A stretch of 64,000 bases of DNA from Amoeboaphelidium protococcarum (lineage: Eukaryota > Aphelidiomycota > Aphelidea), in assembly GCA_023515745.1 (NCBI GenBank), contig JALECJ010000257.1, positions 1,924,687 to 1,988,686 on the forward strand, written 5' to 3'. The position numbers and the translations under genes are program-made. Below the pieces are notes generated by a model that was not told the origin of the DNA, did not search any database, and worked only from the letters and a program-made list of their open reading frames with translations. Shown here piece after piece: positions 1-15,071 of this stretch. The stretch's first letter is position 1. Each line of letters begins with the position of its first letter.

Positions 1-2
1 CT

Positions 3-1169
3 CAGATTCGGTCATTTATATAGGATGTGTATCAATTTGGAGAAGGCTTTTATCAGGACTATGAAGAGATTAATAAAGTATTGGTGGAAGGTGTCATTCG
101 TCTCATTGGTGACCAGATTGTATCTGCGAATCAGACAAAGTTGAAGTAGAATAATATTCAATTGACTGAAATTGTGCGCATTTTGATCAATATGGACCAC
201 CTTACGCTGTTTGTGCCACAAGTTTGGGATATTCTACTGTAGAAGAGTAACGAAAGCAGAAAATTGGCTGGTAAGACAACAACTTTGAATGCAGATTAGT
301 AGTCTAGCCAGTTCATCAGTCAATGCAATAGTAAACTATCACAAGTCAAGCAAATTGCAGAGGAACGCTTGTTTGAAGTATTACACTCTAAAATTGATTC
401 CTTTGTAGAATTGAATGATTATGATTTTGCCGGCGAACGGTCCAAGGTCAATTCGCCCGTTAGGAGCAAGAATGTATCTCCAGTTGGTCAGCTTTAAAGC
501 CATATGGAGCCTAGCTAGTTCCTTACTGATCTCGTGTCCTTCCTTGAGACTATGTGGTCTGCAACGCTGATAGAACTTCCGGACACTATCAAATCATTCA
601 TGTATTATGATGCCATTAATCGTATTGGTGAAAAGATGCTCGAGCTCCTGCTTAATCCTAACATCAAGAAGCTATCGATGCAATTTGTTGATGGCCAGAT
701 GAGTGTAGATATTCAGTTCTTGTACAAGTTTCTACTGAACCTGAAAGATGAAAAGTTGCTGGACCCATTTTAAGAACTGCTACAAAGTGTATCTCTTCTG
801 CAGATTAGTTCCAATTTGGAGCACTTTATTGATTCTAAATCACGAAGAAAGTATTATGGACGTGTAAGTGCGCGAAATGCTCTATCGTTGTTAGTCAAGT
901 ACCGAGATGGTTCCCAGTGGCAAGTTGAATCTTCTGGTGGAAATGGTGCCACTTCCTTCTTCAAGTTCACCACCTCACCCACTTCACCGCCGTCTGCAAA
1001 GTCCGGCTCTACCTAGTCATCCACCATCACTTCTCCATCGGACAGCGGCGTTGCATCTCCAACTGCTACAAGTAAGGAATCGGAAGGTGACCGCATACTA
1101 TCGCGTAAGAAGGCTCTTGACGCGGTCATTAAGCATCTCAAAGAAGAAGTGAAGAAGAATATATCATGA
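3..1169 (+). CDS. SEC15: Exocyst subunit Sec15 (EXOC6), C-terminal part
   Basis: This is the open 3' end of a gene that begins upstream of the window; the frame runs from base 3 to a TGA at 1167-1169, with many in-frame TAA/TAG read as Gln. Sec15 is the exocyst subunit that binds Rab GTPases on secretory vesicles and helps tether them to the plasma membrane. The visible 388 residues are helical. They contain the typical late Sec15 segment: a helix with IGEKMLELLLNPNIKKLSMQ at about residues 208-227, then a FLYKFLLNLKDEKLLDPF helix. A Ser/Thr/Pro-rich stretch (about 310-350) precedes a basic C-terminal tail, an extension not typical of animal Sec15. The assignment rests on pattern similarity and domain order. 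The N-terminal half is not visible. Confidence 0.72.
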
Positions 1170-1532
1170 TTCAATCAATTAATTGCTTTGCAGTGAATTG
1201 TTTTTTGACTGAGTATCAATTCAACCTAAAATACTTGTAAATAAGATTAGATTACCAGTGAGTCTTGTATAGAACAGCCACAGCCACTCAAAGATAGAGC
1301 TCGACCACACGGTACGAAGCGAGTTTCAATTCATCGTTTCTCCATTCAATAAAGACCCGTTTTGTTTCAGTCGATTCAAGATCGTTCCACTCGGCCGACA
1401 TGATGGCGGGAGAGAGATGAAACAAGATAGAGAGAAAGAGGGTCGGAGATAGTCGCCCTGTCGCGTCTCTCCTCTTCTCCATTTACTCATCTTGCTATCA
1501 TAGCTGTTGTAAGACTATATATCATAGTCGCC
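1170..1532. other. Intergenic region, SEC15 to FUN30
   Basis: About 360 bases with no supported gene. It holds the SEC15 3' end and, presumably, the promoter of the remodeller. The short reverse-strand frame here has no coding character. Confidence 0.5.
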
Positions 1533-4268
<2,736 letters not shown>

Positions 4269-4522
4269 TGATATTTAATGAAAACGATACATTCTGAGTA
4301 TCATTTCTATGCATGAGATTAATCAATTCTATTTCCATTTTCATCAAGATTATAATGTCTCATTTGCGATAACTGAAAGCAAAGTGTAACAGCTTGTAAA
4401 CTTTCCGTATCAGGAATGAAACGAGATCTATTTTCTCTCCTTGTAGTTCTCACTTTGTTATCACATTTAGATTTTTTAATTTCAATATCCTAGTATATTT
4501 AATTAAAATAAAAAGAATTTGT

Positions 4523-5968
4523 ATGCATAGTAAACGAGTCCATTTGATATTTGTGAGGATATTGTATGTTGTGCTAAATGTAATCGGTATTCTAAACATA
4601 GTGCTGTGTCCTGTGGAGGCGACTGGAATGGGTTCCATAGGATCTATAATTGCAATCTTAATATTGTTCATAATTTCCTGGACATTCTACCTGATGGCCG
4701 CCATTATATAACCTGGTTATATTGGATACCCAGAGCCTGATGCTAGCAATAAAGCTCTTTGTCGCCTACTTGTTTTACACAGATTACTCTTATAATCATT
4801 ATCATCATCTTTTCAGCGAGATGGATAATATAAACCTGGAGATTAATAAAACATGGATATTGGTAGTGGGGAACGTCTTGATAGTCTTAGTAATAGCAGT
4901 ACTATTGAGCTCGCTCCTGTTGTACGTGATAATTTGCAATAATTAGAGGTCCACAATCCGTCTACTATCGTTCACTTGGGTGACAATTAGAAATAATAGG
5001 CCGAGATTTAAGATTTGAATTCATAGCAGAATAATTGTTTAGAGTTGCGTTATTGGAAAGATGTACCTAGAAGATGGTGTGGTTTATGTCAGGTGCATTA
5101 ACCTATTAGGACCAAGCATTGTTATACGTGTGGACAATGTGTTCTACGATTCGATCATCATTGCCAATTCACTGGTATGTGTATTGGGCAGAATAATCAC
5201 CTTTGGTTCTACCTATGGGTATGCATATAGAATGTGGTTATGGTGACTGTAATGACTATGATTATACTTTCTTTATAATATATAGCTAATCAATATCCAT
5301 AGAAGATAGATTAATAACAGCGGCAGTATCAATTCAGCAATGTAAATCTTACCGAGGTGATGGTGTTTAATTGTGTTTCTCTATTGATTCTATTCTTATT
5401 CTGGCTGGTGGTGGTGGGTGTATTTTGTTATCATTCGTATTTGATATCCAGTAATCTATTGACTCATGAATAGATGATGTTTAGGTCGGATCCTTCATCG
5501 TGGCCCTGGTACTTTCGCATGGCTATTATGGGGCGGTTTACGTATGACCGCATGATGATGCTTGAAGATGATCTGGAGTATGATTAAGTTCATCTATCTC
5601 CACTATGTAAGTAGGATTAGATAGAGCGGCGAAGATGTCGTTTTGCATTTGATCAAGGTGTATTGAAGAATTTCTCATCATTTGTGTCTCTGGGTGTCCG
5701 TGCATTGAAGTTGCGCAATCGTCCTCTGGTGGATCGTTATAACATTTACGGTCAGGTGGTAGAGTTCACATTACATGAGATGAATACTGAGCGTAATTAG
5801 GAACCACCAGCCTATCCGATGCAATTTACCGATTCTGTGTCTGTTAATAATTAAAATAATACATTCGAAGGGGATGGGAAAGTGTCAGAGTTGTTATTAG
5901 ACTAATCTGGAGAGATTGAAGTGCCTCGGAATTTCTACAATAGCCTAAAGACTTTTGCTGAAGTTTGA
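4523..5968 (+). CDS. DHHC palmitoyltransferase
   Basis: A 481-residue membrane protein S-acyltransferase that attaches palmitate to cysteines on cytosolic faces of membranes. Two hydrophobic helices lie near residues 8-30 and 38-62. A long Gln-rich loop follows, then the cysteine-rich domain: [19 protein letters not shown] and, around residues 205-225, [16 protein letters not shown], where the DHHC cysteine is catalytic. Two more transmembrane helices follow (about 230-250 and 285-305). The loop and several conserved Gln positions use TAA/TAG. The position after DHHC usually reads HWxxNC; here it is QFTGMC, a mild deviation. The start is the first ATG upstream of TM1. Its end lies 80 bases from the convergent SF3B1 stop. 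Confidence 0.85.
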
Positions 5969-6048
5969 ATGGAATTTCAAATTTGATTTTGGTCTTATAA
6001 AAATAGATTGAATAGATGTAACAATGTAGATTTAATCATCATACGGTA

Positions 6049-8739
6049 TCAAAGGATATAATCCATTTCTGGACATGAGTAAGTGCTGATAGCAGACGCG
6101 CTTTCAATAGTATTATTGACATTATAATCCAAGCGGGGATAAAATGGTACCAGAAACTGAGAGCCTTGCATGTAAATCATGTTATAGATTCGCCAATACA
6201 CTGTTCGGACTTTCCGTGCAGGATGGAATAATCCTTACAAGAGATAGTATAGAATTACTCCAGATCCGAGTGCAACAGACAAAGCCTCTATGGCTTCCAT
6301 ACACGCACTCACCATATGTATTGCGGCAGTGTCAAATATATTCGGCCACACATGATTAAGCAGATGCATCAGAGCATCTTCCCGATCTAAGCCGACACAG
6401 TTAATGGCCAAGTGACGAACGGCAGTACACGCAGTCTATCTATGCACAAGATCTCGGTCGGTAAGAGCATCTTCAAGCAGCGGGGTGACTGCGTAAACAT
6501 AATCTTTACTAACCTCACCAATGTATTCAAACATGAACGCCAGCGATTTCAGAACTCCATTCTGGACATTCATCTCCGGTATGCGATACTCATTCATCAA
6601 CGCTGGTAGTACCGTGAATGGCGCACAAGTCTCGGCAACAATCGCTATGGCTATGGTGGTACACACTCGATACTGACGCTCCTGAACTTTTAGATTACTA
6701 AGCAGAGTAGCAAGAACATCCTGAGGACCGATAGCCTTGGCAATATACCCAAATGTAACGATAGCGGCGCGTCTGATAACTTTCTTCTATGCCTTTAATA
6801 ATTCAATCAACTCAAAACATATTCGCATCCATTCTCTGGCACTAACTTGGTCAGGTGCACTATTCGCAATATCACCGACTAGCCGAATACACTACTCAGC
6901 CACCTTCTCATGTCTATTCTTACCCAAGATTGGAGTCAACTTTGGTAGAAAGTCTTTAACAGAAGGGTCAATTTTGGAGTATCCAAGAGATGAGGCAATT
7001 TCTCGCAGCGCACACAGCACAGATCCCAAAACATCCGGATAGTCTTCACTGAGACTTTCGTTCAAAGTCTAAAATAGCTTTAGAAGGAGCTCATCATCTT
7101 CACACGCCGCCAATACAGGCGCAAGACGAGATATCATATCACATGCCTACATGCGTACGTCAGCACTCTTGTTTGTGATTCTCCATAGAATAGCTGAACA
7201 TAATTGTGGCAGATACGGTTTACTCTGCCGTCCCACAGACTTCAGTATCATACCAATGTCATTCAAAAGTTGCTAATCTCCTCCCTTCGTCATCTCCTAA
7301 TAGACATAAAGTGCACCATCTACCAGTAGTTAAACTTGACGCTCATTCAGATCGGCACCATTAACTTTATTCTTAACCAGAACCAGGGCAATAGTCTCCG
7401 TCGTCATCTTTCTAAACTACTCAGATTCATCCTTCATTAGAGGCGTCAGTTCCTTTACAATTACAGATGGACCAACACAAAGAGAAAGTTCAGTTGTAGT
7501 CTCAACCACAGCACGATAAATGCGCTTGTCCAGAGCAGTCTTCCGGATCCAGAAATTCCTGAAATACTCGGGCAACACCTCATAGCGTATAAACTCCACC
7601 TCCAAGCCTTAGACAGCACAGCACTGCCGCAATACACGCAGCACAACTCTCTTCATCTCATCATCAGGTGACTGGAACTCACGAATGACCACAGGCATAA
7701 TACTCTTACTATACTTGACAGCGTACTCTGCATCCATAAGCGGTATCACACTACCCACTGCTTTAATGAATGCAGCCAATGCTTTACCTCTGTTCTACCT
7801 GATACCATCCCACAGCGCTTTCAATATAGGATCAAACGCCTCAATACCATATGGTGCACATGATTCTGCAAGTGATGAGATGGCATTAGCAGTCATTACT
7901 CTAATCTTCAACTGCACATCCTCGAATCCCAATCTGATACAGTCCACAAGTTAATATAGATGAGGCAGAACGCCCATTCTGATCAATAATGCAATCTGCT
8001 ACACCACGCGTATTCCTGTGTGACGAGCGTGCCATGACTATCTCTAATTGCACACTGCTCTGAGGAAGGGCAAAATCTACTGTAAACCCACCGCATTAGC
8101 CACTACACTAAGTGCTCTTGCCGTGGTATTTCTCACAAAATCGTCCTCATGTTCAATATCGCTCCTCATGGCGGATAACATTGCAGACAATCCGACAGCT
8201 TTACTCAAATTGCTAATCAGTTCTCGTCCCTCTACTCGCACTATATACTCCTCGTCCATAAGCATCGGCTCAACGACAACAAGCAGCTTGGGAACGTACG
8301 GAGTCACCAGATCTTTTAGTTTGAGCAGAAGTTTATCAATTAATTTGACCAAGATGTGACGTTCCTAATCCTCTATAGTGGGCGACATGAGCAGGGGAAG
8401 CACTGACTCGAATATGCATTCAGCTCCCAATTCACTAGATCTCTCAACTAACAATCTCTGCGAATATCTTCTCACTTGCGAATCTCCATTCTTTATACGC
8501 AACAATAGGCGAAGGACTTTACGCCGTCTGGCTTCTTCAATACTCATATCATCTGGGTTCTTCTCTTCCAAAAGAATGCCAAAGAACTGGACATCTTCAG
8601 GCTTAAATGCAGGTAGGCTCTCATCATGAATAATCTATTTCACGTCTTGATACTCTAATTACTACTACAACAACTCTTACTGCTACTGCTCAGAATCATC
8701 AACGTACTCTTCACTACTCTCATTATACGAGTCTTACAT
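6049..8739 (-). CDS. SF3B1: Splicing factor 3B subunit 1 (SF3B1/Hsh155), short N-terminus
   Basis: The HEAT-repeat scaffold of the SF3b complex in U2 snRNP, which clamps the branch-point helix. It is 896 residues in one exon. The whole HEAT region is very well conserved, e.g. [51 protein letters not shown] and [20 protein letters not shown]. The protein ends in EMDYIL like animal SF3B1. Several conserved Gln positions are TAG/TAA, such as DRDLVHRQT. Only about 20-30 residues precede the region matching the start of the conserved part, so the long N-terminal region with U2AF-ligand motifs found in animals is missing or sits in an unrecognised upstream exon. The start ATG (8739) lies in a long open frame; upstream residues look like leader, not protein. 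Confidence 0.93.
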
Positions 8740-9192
8740 TTTATTAATCTTAGTCAGTACAACGTGATGATATTACAATGCCCTCTATAAGTCAAAGAGT
8801 AGAAAATGCAAGATGGCTTAAAAGCGCGTTAAATCAACAAACTAAAAATAGAAGATAAGACTGAGAGAGCTAAAACAACTGAAAAGGAGCCACTGGAGCT
8901 CAGCTTTCCTTTCTTCGAACGCGGTACATCTTTCTCTCTCGTTTGCTTTCGTGTCAACGAGGTCGGAACTTGCGCGTGTTTTCATTCAGTCAGTCACATC
9001 GAGCAATCAAATGACACAGCGCGTCTTCTTCTTCTTTCATCGCTCGCCAGATCGCCAACCGACCTTAGCTGCTGCAAAAATCATTCTTTCGCGCATTTCT
9101 CTAAATTGGTTAAAATTGTCTGTTCCTATTGACTAGAGTTGGTAGTATTATATACAGATTCTAAGAATAATCAAACAGTAATAATAATAAAT
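8740..9192. promoter_or_regulatory. Divergent promoter region SF3B1 / RPS28
   Basis: A 450-base head-to-head intergenic region. It contains AAAAGCGCGTTAAA at 8820-8833, the reverse complement of a motif also found between SYF1 and eIF1A, and polypyrimidine stretches. No coding sequence was recognised on either strand. Confidence 0.45.
8820..8833 (-). promoter_or_regulatory. CGCG-core promoter motif upstream of SF3B1
   Basis: Read on the minus strand this is TTTAACGCGCTTTT, about 80 bases upstream of the SF3B1 ATG. The same core occurs at 14916-14929 upstream of SYF1 and, with an extra CG, at 49336 upstream of EF-Tu. It resembles E2F/MBF-type sites; function is inferred. Confidence 0.4.
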
Positions 9193-9455
9193 ATGGACAA
9201 ACCAAAATTAGCAAGAGTTACCAAAGTGCTTGGACGTACTGGATCGCGTGGTGGTAAGATTACCCTATTAGATTTGATGATTTAATGTACGCGATGTTTC
9301 TCTAAATTAAATTTTGTGTAGGTGTCACTTAGGTTCGCGTTGAATTCTTGGACGATAACACTCGCTCCATCATCAGAAATGTTATTGGACCTGTGCGTGA
9401 GAACGATATTCTGACTCTCTTGGAATCAGAGCGTGAAGCTAGACGTCTTCGCTGA
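9193..9455 (+). CDS. RPS28: Ribosomal protein eS28 (RPS28), one intron
   Basis: A 64-residue small-subunit ribosomal protein near the mRNA exit channel. Exon 1 (9193-9253) encodes [20 protein letters not shown]. An intron at 9254-9321 (68 nt, GTAAG...TGTAG) splits a Gly codon. Exon 2 (9322-9455) continues with [26 protein letters not shown] and the canonical C-terminus SEREARRLR followed by TGA. The Gln of the near-universal VTQVRVEF is encoded by TAG, one of the cleanest single proofs of the code. Length and sequence match the family closely. Confidence 0.97.
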
Positions 9456-10052
9456 GTGTCTTATCTTACCAGGTAGATTGATGACGACGTGATTAGTATC
9501 ATTTGCCTCATACTCTACTGCTATTTACTATAAATAAAGTGAAATTTACCAATATGCTTTCTATTTGTTTTGTTCTGTCGCGATTGGAATTATCGTGTGA
9601 TGTGTCGCTGTTGCATTTAATATCTGGCTAGGCGGTAGGAGATTTTCAAGTCTTTTCGTTAAGGGCCGTTTCTATGTGCCTTAGCGCTCTTTGTGGTGTG
9701 AGGTTTATGCGTGTCGCGGCAATCTTGACTCTTTCGCATTATCGCCTATGATCTGTAGTCAAAACTTCACAACGCAACAACTCGAATTTATACTCTTTTG
9801 AAGTTGGAGCGATTTCGATAATATTTTATTTTGAGCAGTTCTCCTCCCTCATAAGCATTCGGCCAGCGAGTTGTTTACTCGGCCTGAACAGATCTGATCT
9901 GAACGACCGAGCGAGCAAAGCTTTGTTTCATCTCGGGGCTTGATAATTCTCTTTCTTCTCACTATACAGTTTGCTGGTTACCATCCTTTACAGATATAAA
10001 TTTCTCCATTCACCGTACCTTACTATCATTGAAGTTTGAAATCTATTTTTGT
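9456..10052. other. Intergenic region RPS28 to glycosyltransferase
   Basis: Nearly 600 bases without a supported gene. Both strands were read for a tRNA, snRNA or small protein and none was convincing. The last 60 bases are T-rich and probably hold the glycosyltransferase leader. Confidence 0.4.
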
Positions 10053-12083
10053 ATGAGAATGGTTCGTAAATCTTAAATGTCAATGATTATTGTGGGCCTG
10101 GTGTCTGCCTTCCTGGTGTTTAATTTGATGTATTTTGGTTATTAGAAGCGATAGTAGTAGTAGTAGTAGTATCAGTATTCAGATGAGGAAGTACAATAAG
10201 ATGGTAAATAGAGTGTGAAAAATTCGACTCAAACAGATAATAATGGTAGGAAGATTAAAGACTTGACATTGAAACTGAAGGATAGTCAGTAATAAATTGT
10301 TGACTGCAAGTAGAATTTGGAACGGGCTCTGGCAAAGTTGGAATAGTTTGAAGGTCACGATCAATAGCAGTCAGATGATCCTCAGCATGATACTGATCAT
10401 TAACATGGTGATGGTGTTGGCGGCGGCGGTAATTTGGTAATGTTCACCATAGTCAAGGGTGCTGATGAAATGGTAAAGTTGAGAGAACTGGTGGGCTCTT
10501 TGCATGAATTGAGGAGTTCGAATCTGGACACTCATCTGATTAATGTTTATGCTTTTAATCTACCACAGAAGAACATTAATGAAATGAGTCTGTGGCGTAA
10601 TGTTTAGTATTTTGATGGTGAAGATACTTTATTGAATGGACATCGAGGTATGATAAGGAGTGGTTCATAGTAGTAGTAATAAAAATTGAAAGATTCCGAT
10701 ATAAACTCTCGACTGCCAGAGTTGGTGATAAGTGCACTCGATTTACAATCCAGAATCCATGGAAATGTATTATATATTGGAGTTGATGTGCAGTTGACTC
10801 GAGACATTGTACATTCAGTGGCGGAGACTATATAAACAAGTGGTTATTACATCAAGTAGTACGACGACTTACCGATTGAGGATGTTATTAAATAGAAAGC
10901 TGCCTTATTTGGAGCTAAATTTGGTCATAAAAGTTCAAGTATTCTAGTCCAGATGGAGTTGTAATGTATTCGTGGATATCATTGTGATGAATAATTTTAT
11001 ACATAGTTGAAATCCGCGCAGATTAAATTGATCGATGCCTAGGCAACTTAGAAATTATCAGATTTGGGTCTAACTGTATTCCAAGGTGAAAAGAAGCATT
11101 TCTGCTATTTGCTGCTGCGAGATGATATTCTATATTCATCTTCATTCAGGAAATAGGGAGCATCGCCGGGTGAGTAATAATCCGGTACCGTAAAGGACTA
11201 CCAATTGAAGGCGTTCCCACTAACAGATAGTGGTAAAGTACCCATCGCCATTGGAATGCCTACTCTTAGTGTATCTACTTTGGTTGATTTTAAGGAAGTG
11301 GCGCCCATTAGAGTATTTATGCCATCTTTTCTGAAATCTGTTACGGTGGAAGAATGGAAGCTCTTTGAGTATTGGGTCTACATTGGGTATGATGAAGGTG
11401 ATAAATACTTTGATGATGAAGGCATCCGTGGTTAAATCGATGATCATCTCTTATCTATGGTGGCAGACTACGCAAAAGACAAGTCTCTTACCATTGGTGA
11501 AGATGTGAGCATAAAGTTCAACTTTATCAGATTTCCTTATTCTAAAGGTTGGGTTACTTACATTTGGAATGGCCTGTTTGTCTCTGCAATTAATGATGGC
11601 GCTCACTATTACTATCAAGTGAATGATGATCTCGAATTGGTGTCTGCTGAATGGTCTATCAAGTTCACTAATGCTTTGAAAAAGATGGATGGCTTCGGTG
11701 TTGCCGGTCCTTGGGATACTCTGCACAATGGAAATTTATTGACTCAGGCGTTCGTGTCCAGAGTTCATTATTACATTTTTGGCAAGTTCTATCCACTTGA
11801 TATCAAAGATTGGCATAGTGACAATTGGATCACTGATGTTTATGATGCCAAGTAAAAGTTTGTGATCTAGGATGTGAAGGCTAATAACAAGAATGATAAA
11901 GGCACGCGGTATGATGTATGTGCCAGTGTCCCAAAGTACAAGCAGTTGTTGCAGAATGGCAAGAACATTATCAAAGATTGGTTGGATGATCAAGCCTTGC
12001 TGAAGAAGACTGATCCTTAATCTAATGATGAATCTGAGGATCGGCTACAGAGAGAGCTCTCACATGGAACTTTGATTTAGTGA
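10053..12083 (+). CDS. Type II membrane glycosyltransferase-like protein (family not recognised)
   Basis: A 676-residue protein with a short basic cytosolic tail, one signal anchor (about residues 10-30, IIVGLVSAFLVFNLMYF), a polyglutamine/coiled stalk and a C-terminal lumenal domain from about residue 250. The stalk contains a run of consecutive TAG codons giving polyQ right after the membrane helix. The lumenal domain has LYIGVDVQLTRDIV, a region with IRFPYSKGWVTYIWNG, and YYYQVNDDLELVS with an NDD (DxD-like) metal-binding motif, then a DGFGVAGPWD segment. This layout fits a Golgi GT-A glycosyltransferase, but I cannot name the family or substrate. It is convergent with SYF1, 86 bases apart. 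Confidence 0.7.
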
Positions 12084-12169
12084 TTTATATATATATTGAA
12101 TACTTATTAACTCCAATACACACTATGAAATGCTTGATATTTAATACTAATTATACATGAACTTTTTAA

Positions 12170-14836
12170 TCATTCAATGTCGGATATTACAATCTCCTCA
12201 TCATTGGCGACAATACGCTTCTTGTTATCTTCATCTTGAGGTGATGTCGATAGATCTGCTTCATCAGCGTCTCGCTTATGCCCACCTGTAACGTTACTAC
12301 TTGAGCTTGGCACGAATTGTACTTCTTCAGTCAACTTTTATTACAATATCCGTTTACTGAGAGCAACAGCATCATTAGACAACTATTTGACGATATTGCG
12401 CTTAATTCTGAGCATATCTTTGTACGAGTCTTCATCGCCGTGCTCGACCTCAAACTACTCCCATTCCGTCCAGAATTAGGGGTGAACTTGAGGATCACAC
12501 ATCTGACTTGTGTACTCATACAGACTCCGAACACGGTCATACTCTCCCAGCTTCAACTCCATAGCAATATAATCCATGGCCAGTGGTCGGGCGTACTCAT
12601 CATGCAAATCTTGCAAAGCCTGATCATAAATAGGACGAACGTAGGTATAGCCAAAGAACTCCACAGCTTTGATAATGTAAAATTTGTACACTTGTTACTT
12701 ACTACCAAAATCCTGAATCAAAGCAACTGCCCTTTCATATACTTTAAGAGCACGTCTTGGCTACCCGTACTGCTCCTCAACCTGTGCATAGAAGAGCAAA
12801 ATCTTCTTCAAGAATTTTTGTGGACAATTAACAAGCGCCCGTTCAAACAGATCTCTGGCACGCTCCAACTTACCAAAATCTCTCATCTCCTTCTGTTGGG
12901 ATAGATATCTTTACACAAATTTATCCAAATAAAGATTCCAGAATTCAAAAGCGTACGGATACCCAAAAAGATCAATCCCCTTCTCATAAACGCGAAAACT
13001 ATCTTCATGGTAGCCGTTAGATTCCAAGTAAATGGCGTAATTGACAATATTCTGGGGCACTACAACCTTCAACTCAATCATCTGGTCATAAGCAGCTCTG
13101 ACAACATCAACCGTGGAATACACTTCCACCAAGTCCATGTAATGATTCCATAGCTTGAGTGATTTGAATATACGATGTTAGACAGGAATAGAATCATTGG
13201 TGTAACGAACCTTGTTCACTGGCATATTAAGAATCTTCTCTGGTGGTGTAGTACCTCTAGCTAGAATTTATATAGCCTTATTGTGGTTACCGTGTTTCAG
13301 CTCCATGTTGGCATAGTGAATATACACCTCTGCCAACTGATCTGGGAATCTATAAGGTACATTCAACGCTTATTCAAATACTTGACGACAATTAGATAAA
13401 TCTATGCTGACTTCATCATTTCCAGCACTCTACGTGGCCAGAGTTTCCACAAAGTCTCCATACTGAATCCATAGATCATGAAGCTTTCCAGATGCTTTAT
13501 ACGGATCGATGGTGTTGAGACACTTTTTGAATGTATTCTCGATCACCACACCAAGATCTGCGCCATTATCATCCTGCTACTCCTGACTATCTTAGTCTTA
13601 CGCATTATCAAACTACTCCAATAATATTCTAATTCTCCTCTACCACTCGATAACATTGTTGGGATTCTATCGCAATCTGACATTATTCAACAGCAGTTCT
13701 CTATCTTCCAACAGCTGTTCAAGAGCATTTACATTATCCTCCAAGTTGAAATCAACACCAAGATCGACACCATGCTCCACCACAGCGCTAATGATACCTT
13801 CCTCAAACTCTACAAAAGCTTCATACACAATGCTGAAATCTGTGGCTGAATTCACTTTATCCAAAGCATCTCTGTACACTTGACGCGCAACATTAAGCCA
13901 ATCAAGTTGAGTTTTACAACTATCATCGTCGTGATCATCACGGGTAACTTTCATAGCATTACTAGATTAGCGGACATAATAAGATGCAAGGGATGCATAT
14001 AACTATCCTATATAACCATCCAATTTTACTCGCTCCATACAATCTTGAATAATGCTAGGAATGTCTAGATCTGACTTGAAATGTTCAACGTATTTTATGA
14101 TCAGATTACTGAGCTAAATCCATAACTCCTAAGCAGCATTCTTATTTCTTTTGTTGATAGTCTATACTAATAATGGACTATTGAGAGCAGTTCTAATCCA
14201 TTTTACACAAGAATTGACAGCCAGAGATAGTGTAGAGTTATGAGAATCATCATCATCATTATCTTCTGAATTGTCCGACAGTCTATTAATTAAATGCACA
14301 AGATCTCTAATTAAATCCCGCATAAACATCTAATTAATGGATATCAGTCGACGGTAGACATACTCAATAAGAGGTATGCACTCAGACTCTACCACAAACT
14401 ATCTATAGGCAATCCAGACGCGTGTATGCTATGTGACTGGCAAATTTAAGAGAGCGCGGTCATAGATGGAACGCGTCAGGGAAATCTATCTCAGCTCAGC
14501 CCACGTCAATTGCGCATACTAAAGCCACACCTCTGGATAAGTGTTCATCCCAGAGACCAGTGCCACTTCGTATAGGCCCACAAGTTTATCATAGCCTATA
14601 TGCTTCAATTAGCACTCATTAGTGATAAAGTCCATGTACTGCATCCATAACTTGTAGCTGTATGGATGAGCAATGATGGCTCTCTGGTACAGCAGCTCTT
14701 TATATTATAGATCACTAACACCATCAATAAGCCTGAACCATGGCTTCAGACTAGTCTTACCACTTGAAAGCAGATCCTTCTCGAACTCATAAAACTGATC
14801 CAAATTATTTAACAAAATATTCTACCACCAGGTCAT
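12170..14836 (-). CDS. SYF1: Pre-mRNA-splicing factor Syf1/XAB2
   Basis: An 888-residue HAT-repeat protein of the NineTeen complex, which stabilises the activated spliceosome. The start MTWWQNILLNNLDQFYEFE and the following HAT motifs fit Syf1: WFRLID, LWMQYMDFI, YPEVWLQYAQL, FWNLYLDKFV, RARDLFERAL, YEYTSQMCDPQ, FWTEWEQFEVEHG. HAT repeats run through almost the whole length and end near residue 820. A polar tail follows with acidic and KKR elements. It is one exon, with many Gln residues encoded by TAA/TAG. It is divergent from eIF1A across a 235-base promoter. Confidence 0.93.
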
Positions 14837-15071
14837 TCTCACTAAAGATTAATTTCAGACTTTATTGTTGTATACAAACCGTGGTAATTGCTACAGAAAA
14901 AGTATTAATTATCAGTTTTAACGCGCTTTGAGAGCCAAAAAGAAACGAGACAGAGTTCGCTATTGATCTTTCTTGCCGTTCTCTCTTGTCGATTCTTTCT
15001 TCTCTTTTCTTCAGTATATATCTGTCGCTATAATAGTACTTGGCGCATTTTCAGAAAAATAATTAAATAAT
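14837..15071. promoter_or_regulatory. Bidirectional promoter SYF1 / eIF1A
   Basis: A short head-to-head region. TTTTAACGCGCTTT at 14916-14929 shares its core with the SF3B1 upstream region. CT-rich stretches follow before the eIF1A ATG. Confidence 0.45.
14916..14929 (+). promoter_or_regulatory. CGCG-core promoter motif, SYF1/eIF1A
   Basis: The sequence TTTTAACGCGCTTT lies 80 bases upstream of the SYF1 start and 143 upstream of eIF1A. It matches the motif found upstream of SF3B1 in the opposite orientation. Confidence 0.4.
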
